From: Verrucomicrobiia bacterium
GTDB lineage: Bacteria; Verrucomicrobiota; Verrucomicrobiia; Limisphaerales; JAEYXS01
Assembly: GCA_036405135.1 (NCBI GenBank)
Contig: DASWYF010000039.1
Location: 1 to 64,000 of the forward strand
Direction of reading: 5' to 3'
DNA: 64,000 nt
The notes under the pieces are model-generated. The model saw only the letters and a list, made by a program, of their open reading frames with translations, ran no database searches and was not told where the DNA came from. The position numbers were made by a program, and so were the translations under genes. Below are positions 27,647 through 36,772 of this stretch, piece after piece. Each line of letters starts with the position of its first letter. Position 1 is the stretch's first letter.

Positions 27647-29008
27647 TCAGATGACCACCGTCTTACCCGGCACCGGCAACTGGTAGTAACCATCCTTGCC
27701 CGGCAATGTCGGCGGATTCATCTTCAACGCCTCGGCAAAGGACACCTTGTCGATGCCCGGCACCATCGTGTCGATCTTCGATTTAATAGCCGCATCCCAT
27801 TCGATCTCCTTGCCGGAGTAGGTGGCCATACGACCCAGAACTGCAGTCATGGAGCTGGTCGCGCCGTATTCCGCTTCGTTGAACGGTTTGTTGTTACGGA
27901 TCGCGTCGAACAAGTCGTCGTGCTCCTGCTGATAAGGATCCACCTTCTTCTCCTCACGGAAGCGCCACGGAGTATCACCTGTGATGACGTAGCGATGGAT
28001 TTCGCTGCGGCCCTTCGTGCCCACGGCGTATTCGGAAACTTCGTTCCAGCAACCGAGCTGGTGACGGCACATGCTGTGGCAGATGGAACCATCCGCATAG
28101 GTGAACTCGACCGAGTGATGATCGAATATCTCGCCGTAGTCGATGCCCTTGCGGGTCTCGCAACCGCCCATGCCGCGCGCCTTCACCGGCGGGCCCTTCT
28201 TGAGCCAGTTGATCACGTCGATGTTATGGATGTGCTGCTCGCAGATATGATCACCGCACAGCCACACGAAGTAATACCAGTTGCGAAGCTGGTATTCCAT
28301 TTCCGTCATCTTGCGATTGGCCTGTTTCTCGAGTTCCGCACGGGGGCGCACCCAAGGCGTGTTGCCGTTCCAGTAGCAGCGCATGCTCACGATGTCACCA
28401 ATGGCACCATCATGCAGGCGCTTCATCGTTTCGATGTAGCCTGGTTGGTGATGGCGTTGCAGACCGACACCCACCTTCAAATTCTTCTTTTTGGCTTCCT
28501 GTGCGGCCGCCATGAACTTCTGGAAGCCCGGAGCGTCCACGCACACCGGTTTCTCGGTGAACACGTGCTTGCCCTGCTTCACCGCCTCTTCGAACATCAT
28601 CGGACGGAAGCCCGGAGGTGTCGCGAGGATGACCACGTCCGCTTGGGCGATGGCCTTCTTATAACCATCGAAACCGAGGAACTCGTTCTCCGGTTTCACA
28701 TCGACCTTCGTCGGATGCTGACGGCGCAGATTGCTCAAGCTGCCGGTCAATTTGTCTTCATGGATGTCCGCCACGGCCACGAGTTTGATCGCACCTGTAG
28801 TGCTGAGCGCCTGATTGGCCGCACCGGAACCACGACCGCCGCAACCGACCAAGGCGATCTTCAACTCATCGCTGCCAGCCGCATGAGCTGCGCGCTCGAT
28901 GCTTAACCCGCCCAACATGGCTGCGCCACCGAGGGCCACGCCCGATGTCTGCAGGAAACTGCGGCGTGTTACGTCCTGCCGCTCTGGGGAATTCTGGGAT
29001 TCGTTCAT
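27647..29008 (-). CDS. Gfo/Idh/MocA family oxidoreductase, Tat-exported
   Basis: This 453-residue protein is a second exported Gfo/Idh-type oxidoreductase. The Tat motif TRRSFLQ is at residues 14-20. The Rossmann segment VGCGGRGSG is near residue 54, and TEKPVCVD carries the family EKP lysine. The C-terminal WYYFVWLCGDHICEQHIHNID segment is typical of the Verrucomicrobia/Planctomycetes subfamily. It starts 39 nt after the cytochrome-SUMF1 gene and is probably co-transcribed with it. The substrate is unknown. Confidence 0.9.
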   Translation of the reverse strand: MNESQNSPERQDVTRRSFLQTSGVALGGAAMLGGLSIERAAHAAGSDELKIALVGCGGRGSGAANQALSTTGAIKLVAVADIHEDKLTGSLSNLRRQHPTKVDVKPENEFLGFDGYKKAIAQADVVILATPPGFRPMMFEEAVKQGKHVFTEKPVCVDAPGFQKFMAAAQEAKKKNLKVGVGLQRHHQPGYIETMKRLHDGAIGDIVSMRCYWNGNTPWVRPRAELEKQANRKMTEMEYQLRNWYYFVWLCGDHICEQHIHNIDVINWLKKGPPVKARGMGGCETRKGIDYGEIFDHHSVEFTYADGSICHSMCRHQLGCWNEVSEYAVGTKGRSEIHRYVITGDTPWRFREEKKVDPYQQEHDDLFDAIRNNKPFNEAEYGATSSMTAVLGRMATYSGKEIEWDAAIKSKIDTMVPGIDKVSFAEALKMNPPTLPGKDGYYQLPVPGKTVVI

Positions 29009-29047
29009 AGTTGTATGGACTGTCAGACCGAATGTTCGTTCAGTTAA

Positions 29048-30772
29048 TTAATCCTTCTCCACACCATTGTTCCAAATCTTGTGCAGCTCTTCCGGTGCTG
29101 GCACCTTCAGAGGACGCACCACGCGGATACCGAGGAATTGCGCATCCGTGTGATACCAGATGCTCTTCGGCAATTGCGGGTCCTGAATCTTCCAAGCCGG
29201 ACCAGAAGCGCGGCGTGCACCGCTGCGCAATTTATCCGGCGTGTCATCCCAAGAACCACCGCGAGCCACATGCGGATACGGTGTGGAGGATTTCACCCAT
29301 GGATTATCCAGCACCTTGCCGCCAGCGCCGACCTTGTAGGTATCCGCGCTGTATTGATCCAAGCACCACTCGATCACGTTGCCGTGCATATCGTGCAAGC
29401 CCCATGGATTCGCCTTCTTCTTGCCGACCTTCTGATACTTCCAATCGCTGTTGCCTTCGAACCACGCGTATTCACCGATCTTCGAGGCATCATCGCCGAA
29501 GGAGTAAACCGTCGTTGTGCCCGCACGGCAGGCGTATTCCCACTCTGCCTCAGTCGGCAGACGATAATATTGCCCCGTCTTCGCACTCAACCACTGGCAA
29601 TACTTGTTCGCTGCATGATGCGTCATGCTGATGGCCGGGAAGCCATCCTTGCCCATGCCGAAGCTCATTTCCACGTACGGTTTGGTCGGACGGCTCACAC
29701 CATCTACCACGGCATCCTTCGTCACCGTGCCACCGGCAGCAGCAAGGCGTTGGTCTTCTGGATACATGAAAAGTTCATACTCGTTCCAAGTCACCTCGGT
29801 CTTGCCCATCCAGAAAGGCTCGATCTTCACCTGCACCTGCGGACCTTCATCTGGCTTATGGCCCTTTTCCGTATCCGGCGTGCCCATCTTGTAAGTGCCC
29901 GCCGGGATCGGGATCATGTCAAACGCCACGGACGTGCCGGGGATGACCTGATTGTATTGCTTCATGTCCGCACCAGTCTTTTCCTTCTGGTTCGCCACGA
30001 TGCGCTTATGCATCTCCACCACCAGCGCGAGGTTGTCGCCGCCAGTCGCCTGATCCGCCTTCTTTGGTGTCAGCGCGATACCATCCGGCCAGGCAGCACC
30101 TTGATTGATCCATTCTTTAAGGATGTCCTGCTTGTCCTTCGGCAGCGGACCGCCCTTGGCCGCTGGGGGCATCAAGGCTTCGTCATCCTTGGAAAGCGTC
30201 GTGGAAGTGAACGTCTTGCTCTTCTCCGCGAAGAACGGGATGATGCTCGGGCCGCTATCGCCGGACTTCAGAGCGAACTCCTTGCCGTCCAACCGCACAC
30301 CGCCCTTATCATGTCCCTCGCGATGGCACGCCACGCAGTTGAACTCCAAGATCGGCTGCACATCCTTCACGAAGCTGATACGCTGGACTTGCTTGAGCTC
30401 CACGCCATCCGGCCAGACCGCACCTTCCGTGATCCACTGCTTCAAAATCTCCGATTGCTCCTTGGTCAGCGGTTCCTTGCTGCTGGGCGGCATGATGTCA
30501 TCATGATCTTTCGGCAATACGGTGGTCGTGAAGAGCGGGCTCTTGGCCGGATCTTTCGGCACAATAGCTGTCCCGCTGAACGCCGCCGCTTTCGTGTGAA
30601 GCTGGAAATCCCCCTTCGGCTTCTCTGCCCCGTGGCAGCTTAAGCAGGCGGATTCCAGCACAGGTTTCACCTGCCGCACGAAATCAACCGCTGCATAGGA
30701 GGACACAACGCCTGCCGTGAACAGGCCCGTTAGCGCGACCGCGCCGAATTTGAAACGCTGACTCAATTTCAT
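29048..30772 (-). CDS. Fusion of planctomycete-type cytochrome c motifs and an SUMF1/FGE-like domain
   Basis: This 574-residue exported protein has a signal peptide (residues 1-28). Two PSCyt1-like cytochrome modules follow: CLSCH at 43-47 and CVACH at 146-150, each with a later MPP motif that may supply an axial Met (about 94-96 and near 197). From about residue 280 there is an SUMF1/formylglycine-generating-enzyme-like fold (FDMIPIPAGTYKMGT, FWMGKTEVTWNEYE, YRLPTEAEWEYACRAG, NPWGLHDMHGNVIEW). SUMF1-like domains have varied roles, and its FGE activity is doubtful. It is first in a pair with the Gfo/Idh oxidoreductase, so an electron-transfer partnership is an inference. Confidence 0.88.
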   Translation of the reverse strand: MKLSQRFKFGAVALTGLFTAGVVSSYAAVDFVRQVKPVLESACLSCHGAEKPKGDFQLHTKAAAFSGTAIVPKDPAKSPLFTTTVLPKDHDDIMPPSSKEPLTKEQSEILKQWITEGAVWPDGVELKQVQRISFVKDVQPILEFNCVACHREGHDKGGVRLDGKEFALKSGDSGPSIIPFFAEKSKTFTSTTLSKDDEALMPPAAKGGPLPKDKQDILKEWINQGAAWPDGIALTPKKADQATGGDNLALVVEMHKRIVANQKEKTGADMKQYNQVIPGTSVAFDMIPIPAGTYKMGTPDTEKGHKPDEGPQVQVKIEPFWMGKTEVTWNEYELFMYPEDQRLAAAGGTVTKDAVVDGVSRPTKPYVEMSFGMGKDGFPAISMTHHAANKYCQWLSAKTGQYYRLPTEAEWEYACRAGTTTVYSFGDDASKIGEYAWFEGNSDWKYQKVGKKKANPWGLHDMHGNVIEWCLDQYSADTYKVGAGGKVLDNPWVKSSTPYPHVARGGSWDDTPDKLRSGARRASGPAWKIQDPQLPKSIWYHTDAQFLGIRVVRPLKVPAPEELHKIWNNGVEKD

Positions 30773-30909
30773 GACTCAAAGAGATGACCGCTACTTTTGA
30801 CGCCTCAATGGGCTTTGTCAATCAGTTGGACGAACTGAAACACCAAGTGCTTCAGCCTAAATATCCTCCCAGTTACCCCCTTTCACAGTCGTTTCCTCCT
30901 CCTTTCCCC

Positions 30910-31479
30910 TTATTCCATCATCTTCACCAAATTCTTCACACAGTCTGGACATGCCCCATGAGTGATCCTTGGCATGGGCATCTCCGCGAACAAGTCCAGC
31001 TCATGCACCGCCTCCTCCACCTCTACCCAATGCTTCCCGCTCGGTATCTGTATCTTCTTGCACCATCCACAGCAGTGCATCATCTCCTCAGTCATTCTCG
31101 TGCTCTCCGCCAATAGCAATGGTGTCTCCCGCATCTCTTCTCGGACTATTCTGCTGGAAAACTCCACCAACTCATCATTTCTCATTCGCACCGTCATTTT
31201 CATGAACCGACGCCTATTCGGTGCATCGCACCGGAAAGGCACCTCCACCGGCCCCTCCTTCCGTCTCACCTTCGCCAGCATCACCTCGAAGACAAACCGT
31301 GTCTCCATGCCGCTGATGTATTTCCAGATCGGTTCTTTCTTGATAAAAACTTCCGTCAGATGCGCCACATCATTCTCCACGGCGAAATCCACCCAATCTT
31401 GATTGATCAGCACGATACGATTCTGCGCGTCCACATAGTGAACGAACTCCCTCTCATCCGTTGATGCTGCAACCGCCAT
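30910..31479 (-). CDS. PAS-like protein with C-terminal Cys4 zinc-ribbon-like module
   Basis: This 189-residue protein of uncertain role starts with a PAS-like stretch (HYVDAQNRIVLINQDWVDFAVEN). The C-terminal module has CGWC (137-140) and CPDC (177-180), the pattern often seen at the ends of bacterial sensory-box proteins. It lacks a kinase or output domain. The four cysteines suggest zinc binding or redox sensing. It is a soluble stand-alone gene between the M20 peptidase and the cytochrome-SUMF1 gene. Function is not assigned. Confidence 0.75.
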   Translation of the reverse strand: MAVAASTDEREFVHYVDAQNRIVLINQDWVDFAVENDVAHLTEVFIKKEPIWKYISGMETRFVFEVMLAKVRRKEGPVEVPFRCDAPNRRRFMKMTVRMRNDELVEFSSRIVREEMRETPLLLAESTRMTEEMMHCCGWCKKIQIPSGKHWVEVEEAVHELDLFAEMPMPRITHGACPDCVKNLVKMME

Positions 31480-31511
31480 AACTGATTTACTTCACTGACA
31501 CTCTTTGTCCG

Positions 31512-32738
31512 TTATTCGTTTAAAATCAATTTTCTCAACGCCATCACATTCCAAACCGCCTTGGGCACGATGCACGGGACTTCGATATATTCCTGCTCTT
31601 TGCTGCCATCCGCACTGCGCTCGGAACAATGGCTGTTATCACCCCAAGGCCCGAGTCCATCCAACGTCGGCACCGCATCCCAGATCAAATTGCCATCGCT
31701 CAACCCGCCGCGTTCCTGATGCCCCACGAGCATGCCCAACTCCGCTCCAGCTTGTTCCCAAATCTGGCACAGATGTTCCGATTTGTCATTTTTCGGCCAC
31801 GGACGGCTCACCGTCTTGATCTCTGCTTTGACCTGACAAGTGAATCGATCCGCCGGACTTTGCACCTCACCCGGCCCATTCAATTTTAAGAATGCCTGCT
31901 TCGCTTCCTCGAACACTTGTGGATCAAACGACCGGAACTCTCCCTCCGCCATCGCCTCATGAGGCACGCGATTTATGACTGTGCCACCTTGAATCGTTGC
32001 CACGTTCACCGTCAGTTCGCGCTTATAATCCGTCAGCGCCGCGATCTGTTGCACCGTCTTGCCGATCTGCACAATCGCGTTCACGCCATGCGAATGCTTT
32101 GAGCCCGCATGCGAACCGCGCCCGTTTGCCGTCACCCGCCATGTCGCCCGTCCTTTGCGTGAAGTCACCACCAAGGCTTGTTCACCCAAACGCCCTTCCG
32201 ATTCAAACACCAGCGCGCCCAATGTATTCGGTGCAAACCGCTCTTTGCACACTTGCCCAAAGTCCGGCGAATATTCTTCCTCTGAGGAATTGAGGAACAA
32301 CTTCCACGTCACACTCTCGAAAGTCTCCGGTTCCAGATCGCGCATCGCTACCAGCATCAGCCACATCATCACCGTGCCGCCCTTGATGTCGTTCGTGCCT
32401 GGCCCGTAAATGCGATCCCCCTCCACGCGCCACTTGAAATCATTCCGCTCCTCTTCCTCCGGTGGAAACACCGTATCCAAATGCGACACCATCGCCACCG
32501 ATTTTGCCCCTTTGCCCGCCCTCGATAAAATCAGATGCTTCCCATACTTCGGATTCGTGGATTGCACATATTCCGCCGTGAACCCCAGCTTCCCAAACAC
32601 CTCCGCCGTGAACTCCGCCAGCCGGTTTACTCCCGCAACATTCTGCGTCCAGCTATTCATCAATACCATTTGTCGCAAAAGCTCCAAATACTCCGGCAAC
32701 TTTTTTCCCAGATATGATTGCAACTGTTCTTTATTCAT
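31512..32738 (-). CDS. M20 family metallopeptidase (carboxypeptidase G2-like)
   Basis: This 408-residue zinc peptidase has the metal-site segments VSHLDTVFPPEEE (His, Asp) and GPGTNDIKGGTVMM, the catalytic Glu in NSSEEEYSPDFG, and a dimerisation domain with GRGSHAGSKHSHGVNA. It resembles glutamate carboxypeptidases and other M20A enzymes. The frame is open to 32807, but the ATG at 32738 is preceded by GAGAGGAAG at a usable distance and starts the conserved region. It lies downstream of trpC on the same strand, with about 75 nt between. Confidence 0.9.
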   Translation of the reverse strand: MNKEQLQSYLGKKLPEYLELLRQMVLMNSWTQNVAGVNRLAEFTAEVFGKLGFTAEYVQSTNPKYGKHLILSRAGKGAKSVAMVSHLDTVFPPEEEERNDFKWRVEGDRIYGPGTNDIKGGTVMMWLMLVAMRDLEPETFESVTWKLFLNSSEEEYSPDFGQVCKERFAPNTLGALVFESEGRLGEQALVVTSRKGRATWRVTANGRGSHAGSKHSHGVNAIVQIGKTVQQIAALTDYKRELTVNVATIQGGTVINRVPHEAMAEGEFRSFDPQVFEEAKQAFLKLNGPGEVQSPADRFTCQVKAEIKTVSRPWPKNDKSEHLCQIWEQAGAELGMLVGHQERGGLSDGNLIWDAVPTLDGLGPWGDNSHCSERSADGSKEQEYIEVPCIVPKAVWNVMALRKLILNE

Positions 32739-32813
32739 CACGAATAAACTTCCTCTCCAATCCATCTTAGCGCCCGCGTTCCGGGGCTGTCCGTCGTCGT
32801 CACCCATGCTGAA

Positions 32814-33620
32814 TCATCCTAACAGCTCTGCCACCTTTGCCTTGATGTCCTTCTCCCGCATGAGGGATTCACCTACCAGAATCGCCTGTGCACCACATTG
32901 TTCGAGCCGCGCCACATCCTCGCGCTTATGAATACCGCTCTCCGCCACCAGCAAGCGTTCGCTCTTCAATCCCGGGATCTGCGTCGCCAACCGCTCCGTC
33001 GTGCCAAGGTCCACCTTGAACACCTTCAAGTCGCGATTGTTCACGCCGATGAACGTCGCCCCCGTCGCCAGCGCGCGCTTCAATTCCTCTTCATCATGCA
33101 CCTCCACCAGTGCCGCCATACCCGCGCCTTCCGCCAGTTCGCGGAACCGCTTCAGCCGGTCGTCATCAAGGATGGACACGATCAAGAGAATGCAATCCGC
33201 ACCCCACTCTGCCGCTTGCAGGATTTGCCGTTCATCGATGATGAAATCCTTCCGCAGCAGCGGCAGCTTCACCGCCTGCCGGATGGCCCGCAGATAATCC
33301 AGCGAACCTTGAAAGAACTTCTCATCCGTTAACACCGAGAGACACGACGCACCCGCCTCTTCATACTCCACCGCGATCTTCACCGGATCAAAGTCCGGTC
33401 GGATCACACCGGCGGAGGGCGACGCCTTCTTCACTTCCGCGATGAGGCCCACCTTGCCCTTGCGCGGTTGCAAGAGTGACCGCACGAAATCGCGCCGCTC
33501 ACCGCCGCGCTTCACCAACACCGCGCGGATGTCCTCCACCGTCGGCACACGCGGCGGTAACTGCGCCACCTCCTGCTGCTTCACCGCCACGATCGTATCG
33601 AGAATGTTCGCTTTGCTCAT
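32814..33620 (-). CDS. trpC: Indole-3-glycerol phosphate synthase
   Basis: TrpC closes the indole ring in tryptophan synthesis. The 268-residue TIM barrel has EVKKASPSAGVIRPDFDP, SVLTDEKFFQGS, LLRKDFIIDE, GVNNRDLKVF and LVAESGIHKRED, all in family order. The ATG at 33620 (MSKANILDTIV) is the family-like start, 7 nt beyond the prfB stop. No other trp genes are in the window, so the pathway is scattered. It probably shares a transcript with prfB upstream. Confidence 0.95.
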   Translation of the reverse strand: MSKANILDTIVAVKQQEVAQLPPRVPTVEDIRAVLVKRGGERRDFVRSLLQPRKGKVGLIAEVKKASPSAGVIRPDFDPVKIAVEYEEAGASCLSVLTDEKFFQGSLDYLRAIRQAVKLPLLRKDFIIDERQILQAAEWGADCILLIVSILDDDRLKRFRELAEGAGMAALVEVHDEEELKRALATGATFIGVNNRDLKVFKVDLGTTERLATQIPGLKSERLLVAESGIHKREDVARLEQCGAQAILVGESLMREKDIKAKVAELLG

Positions 33621-33627
33621 GGCTGCT

Positions 33628-34774
33628 TTATTCATCATCCATCGAGGCACCCTGGATGCGCTTTGTCGGGCAACCCGCGCGGAGCCACGCATTCACATAC
33701 GGGTCCAGCTCGCCATCCATCACGCCCTGCACATCGCTCGTCTCGCAACCTGTGCGCAAGTCCTTCACCATCCGGTAAGGCTGGAACACATAACTACGAA
33801 TCTGATTGCCCCAAGACACACTGCCCTTATCGCCGTAGAAGCGCTCCATCTCGTTTTTCTGCTCATCCTGCCGCAAGGCGAAGATTTTCGAGATCAGCAA
33901 CGTCATCGCCGTATGCCGGTTCTGATGTTGTGAACGCTCCGTTTGCGAAGCAGCGACAAGTCCCGTCGGGATGTGCGTGATACGCACCGCCGTCTCCACC
34001 TTGTTCACGTTCTGACCGCCCTTACCACCGGAGCGGAACGTATCCACGCGCAATTCACTCGGCGGAATGGAGATGTTCGGATCCGTCTCCTCGATCTCCG
34101 CCATCGCGTCCACGCTCGCGAAACTCGTGTGCCGCCGTTGATTCGAATCAAACGGCGAGATGCGCACCAGGCGATGCACCCCACGCTCCGCCTTGCAGAA
34201 GCCGTAGGCCATATCGCCCTTCACCATCATCGTCACACTCTTCACCCCCGCCGTTTCACCCGGCAGCAAATCCGTGACTTCAAACGTCCAGCCTCGCAAC
34301 TCGAACCACCGTTGATACATCCGCATCAACATGCTCGCCCAGTCGCACGACTCCGTGCCACCCGCGCCGGCATTGATGCTGAAGATGCAGTTACGCTTGT
34401 CGAAAGGACCATTGAGGAAAACCCGCAGCTCGAGCGCATCCAGGTCACCCTGCACCTTCGTGATGTCGCGCTCCACTTCCTTCTCCATGGAGACCTGGAC
34501 ATCCGCCGGCTCGGCTTCACCCAGCTCGATCATCACCGCCAGATCAGCCAATTGCTTCTCCGCTGCGATGAACGGCTCCACCTTCTTCTTGAGCCCGTTG
34601 CATTCGTCGATGAGCTTCTGGGCCTTCTCACGAACATCCCAGAAATTATCCCGCGTCATCTCGGCCTCTACCTCCGCGATGCGCTTATGTGCTCCCGGCA
34701 CGTCAAAGAAACCTCCGTAACTGGGAGGCCTTATCCTGTGCCACTGCCAACGTCTGCTTAGCCGTCTCGAACAT
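33628..34774 (-). CDS. prfB: Peptide chain release factor 2, with programmed +1 frameshift
   Basis: RF2 ends translation at UGA and UAA. The frame from ATG 34774 runs 23 codons (MFETAKQTLAV...QLRRFL) to a TGA at 34705-34703. A +1 shift at CTT TGA C joins it to the main frame (DVPGAHKRIAEVEAEM...), giving about 381 residues. CGGAGG lies just before the site, the Shine-Dalgarno-like stimulator known from E. coli prfB. The GGQ motif is in [15 protein letters not shown]. The shift is the classic self-regulation in which low RF2 favours frameshifting. trpC follows 7 nt after the stop. Confidence 0.96.
34698..34722 (-). promoter_or_regulatory. RF2 programmed +1 frameshift site
   Basis: On the minus strand the order is TTACGGAGGTTTCTTTGAC. 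A GGAGG stimulator is followed after a few bases by CTT TGA C, the conserved slippery codon and in-frame stop of bacterial prfB. The ribosome slips from CTT and continues at GAC. Confidence 0.93.
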
Positions 34775-34830
34775 AGAACGGACAATGTAAGAAACCCCCA
34801 CGCCCTTTGCCCAGCAGATTTTCACCCCAT

Positions 34831-34872
34831 AACGTAGCCGTCCCGCATGCGGGATAATGAGGCGGAACTGAC
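34831..34872. repeat. Dispersed repeat related to 13857-13892
   Basis: Shares CGTAGCCG, TAAT and AGGCGGAACTGAC with the earlier element. It carries an internal TCCCGCATGCGGGA palindrome. No coding function is visible. Confidence 0.5.
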
Positions 34873-35228
34873 TTTTCCTTCACCCTCCGTAGCCGCGGTC
34901 GTGAGACCGCGCTAACTAAACCGGTAAGGACCGGTTCCACCCGGTCCCTGACTAAACCTTGAGGCCAACGCACACCAAGAGCAGGAACTTGGAAACACTT
35001 ACGCCTCCGAACAGCTTCCCCTTCATACCTCATCCTTCATAATTCATACATTCCCCCGAAGCGGCCTTCCCATCTCGTCCAGTCGATGTGACACTCCCCG
35101 ATAGCATCCTGTCCTGCGGCACTCTAGCCACCAGTCCACACCAATCGAATCCGACCCTCGCCAGCCACTCCACAAAGAAACGCAGTAGAAAAATGTTTGA
35201 AGCTTACGAATGCACCTGTCCTATTCTT

Positions 35229-35266
35229 CCTTCTCCCTCACGGGAGAAGGATTGAGGATGAGGGTG
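35229..35266. repeat. CTCCCT-type palindromic repeat, short relative
   Basis: Contains CCTTCTCCCTCACGGGAGAAGG, an inverted repeat of CCTTCTCCC, followed by GGATGAGGGTG. It is similar in layout to the elements at 21607 and 40118. Confidence 0.5.
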
Positions 35267-35566
35267 CCCCCATTCTTCATTCACTATTCTTAACTCTGCG
35301 TTCCCCTTAAGGAACTATGTCAAAGAGCGATGAAACCATCCGACCCCTGTCGATGTATCTGGCCTATGGCTCCTCCTCACAGGGAGGCCAGACTCTGGCG
35401 CCGTCCAAAACCCGGCTGGTTCCGCAGTGGGTACCATGGTCACACCTGTGACCTAGAGATTCCCCGGTGAGTCATAAAATCCTACGCCCACCGACGTCCC
35501 GTTCCCCCTCCAGCTTACGAGCCCCGATCCAGCACCCGATACACCCACAGATCCTATTCCAAACCC

Positions 35567-35593
35567 GGTGGGGCAAAGCTGCCGCTTTGCCCT
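35567..35593. repeat. Short palindromic dispersed repeat, copy 2
   Basis: An exact 27-bp copy of the element at 2-28, with the GGGCAAAGC-tgcc-GCTTTGCCC hairpin. Confidence 0.7.
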
Positions 35594-36306
35594 AACTCTT
35601 TTCGCAACTGCACCACCAAGTTTGAAACAGCAGACTCAACGCTAAGAGAGCTTTCCCCCTTCTCATCTCGTCCTTGATAATCCCATAAGGCTGCCATCTC
35701 CCCACCAACGCAGGACACATCGACGCAATAAATCACATCGCTATGCTTGATGACTTTGGGATTTTCGGCTCTTTCCTGTTCCTAATTTAAAACTCTGAAC
35801 TAAGAACTTAAAATTACCTTCGCCCCGCCTTTACCAGCAGCGAGCTGCCAGCACTGAAAATAATATCAACCCCCCGCAAGAAAACCATCACTTTCCGCTA
35901 AAATTTGCAGAGTAACCCCAACCTTTTCCCAATCAAGAACATCCAAAAACTCCAATCCACGTAACTCGCATTTATCACCTCCGTAGCGCACGCTTCCAGC
36001 GTGCGGGTTACGCTGCATCTTGCTGCGCCTCCCATTTCCCCTGTTCGCGTATTTCGCGTCGTTCGCGGTTACTTCTCCTGCGCCACCACGACCTGAAACA
36101 TTAGACTTCCCTCCCAAACCTGTCCCTCCTGTTAATCCTGTCAAAAAAACTCCCCATTCGCCTGACCCCATTCGGTTGAAAATCTTTCCTCTATCCTTGC
36201 ACATGTCTCGCAGCCACTCCCACCCGAAACGAGAAACCAAAAACTCGAAGCAAGCTCCCTAAGACCTTAGACTTGAAACCCATCCCCTCCCCATCTACCA
36301 AATCCC

Positions 36307-36750
36307 ATGGCCAATGCGATTGTGACCCCCTACGCCGATTCCCTCCACCGCGCCCAAGTTATCGCCCTGTGGGAAGCCGTGTTCGGTTACCAATCCGCCC
36401 ACAACAACCCTTCCCTCGCCATCGATAAAAAACTCGCCGTAAAAGACGGCCTCTTCTTCATTGCCCTGAGCGATGAAACCGTCGTCGGCACCATCATGGC
36501 CGGATACGATGGCCATCGCGGCTGGATCTACTCCGTCGCCGTCAGCCCGCACCACCAACGCCAAGGCATCGGCACCCAACTCATGATCACCGCCGAAGCC
36601 GCCCTGCGCGACCGCGGCTGCCTGAAGATCAACCTCCAAGTCATGCCCAACAACGAAAAAGTCACCGCCTTCTATCAAGCTCTCGGCTACGACATCGAAG
36701 AACGCATCAGCATGGGTAAGAAGTTGGAGGAAAATATTCCTCCAACGTGA
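36307..36750 (+). CDS. GNAT family N-acetyltransferase (YpeA-like)
   Basis: This 147-residue protein is a single GNAT domain. Acetyl-CoA binding is shown by YSVAVSPHHQRQGIGTQLM (the Q/R-x-x-G-x-G/A loop, about residues 78-96). The region VGTIMAGYDGHRGWIYSV and the C-terminal FYQALGYDIEERISMGK match E. coli YpeA and relatives. The substrate is unknown. It converges with the unrecognised 472-residue gene, about 22 nt apart, and sits at the edge of the repeat-rich island. Confidence 0.9.
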   Translation: MANAIVTPYADSLHRAQVIALWEAVFGYQSAHNNPSLAIDKKLAVKDGLFFIALSDETVVGTIMAGYDGHRGWIYSVAVSPHHQRQGIGTQLMITAEAALRDRGCLKINLQVMPNNEKVTAFYQALGYDIEERISMGKKLEENIPPT

Positions 36751-36772
36751 TTAGCTCATGACGCGAATGAAA

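Larger units (their letters stand above)
34786..36306. other. Gene-poor 1.5-kb island rich in dispersed palindromic repeats
   Basis: No convincing gene is seen between prfB and the acetyltransferase; small open frames lack recognisable domains or good start contexts. The stretch is a mosaic of short palindromic elements. A 'CGTAGCCG...GGCGGAAC' element is at 34831-34872. A CGCGGTC-gt-GACCGCG hairpin is near 34900. CTCCCT-type elements are at 35229-35266 and the GGGGCAAAGC palindrome at 35567-35593. A CGCACGC-ttcca-GCGTGCG hairpin is near 35985-36005. Relatives of some occur elsewhere in the window. Confidence 0.7.

Noticed and set aside
29081-30643. A 520-codon plus-strand frame opposite the cytochrome-SUMF1 gene
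   Set aside because: The minus-strand protein has a signal peptide, two heme motifs and a full SUMF1-like domain; the plus frame has none.
35866-36240. A 124-codon minus-strand frame in the repeat island
   Set aside because: It runs through palindromic repeats, has a low-complexity composition and no start context or domain.
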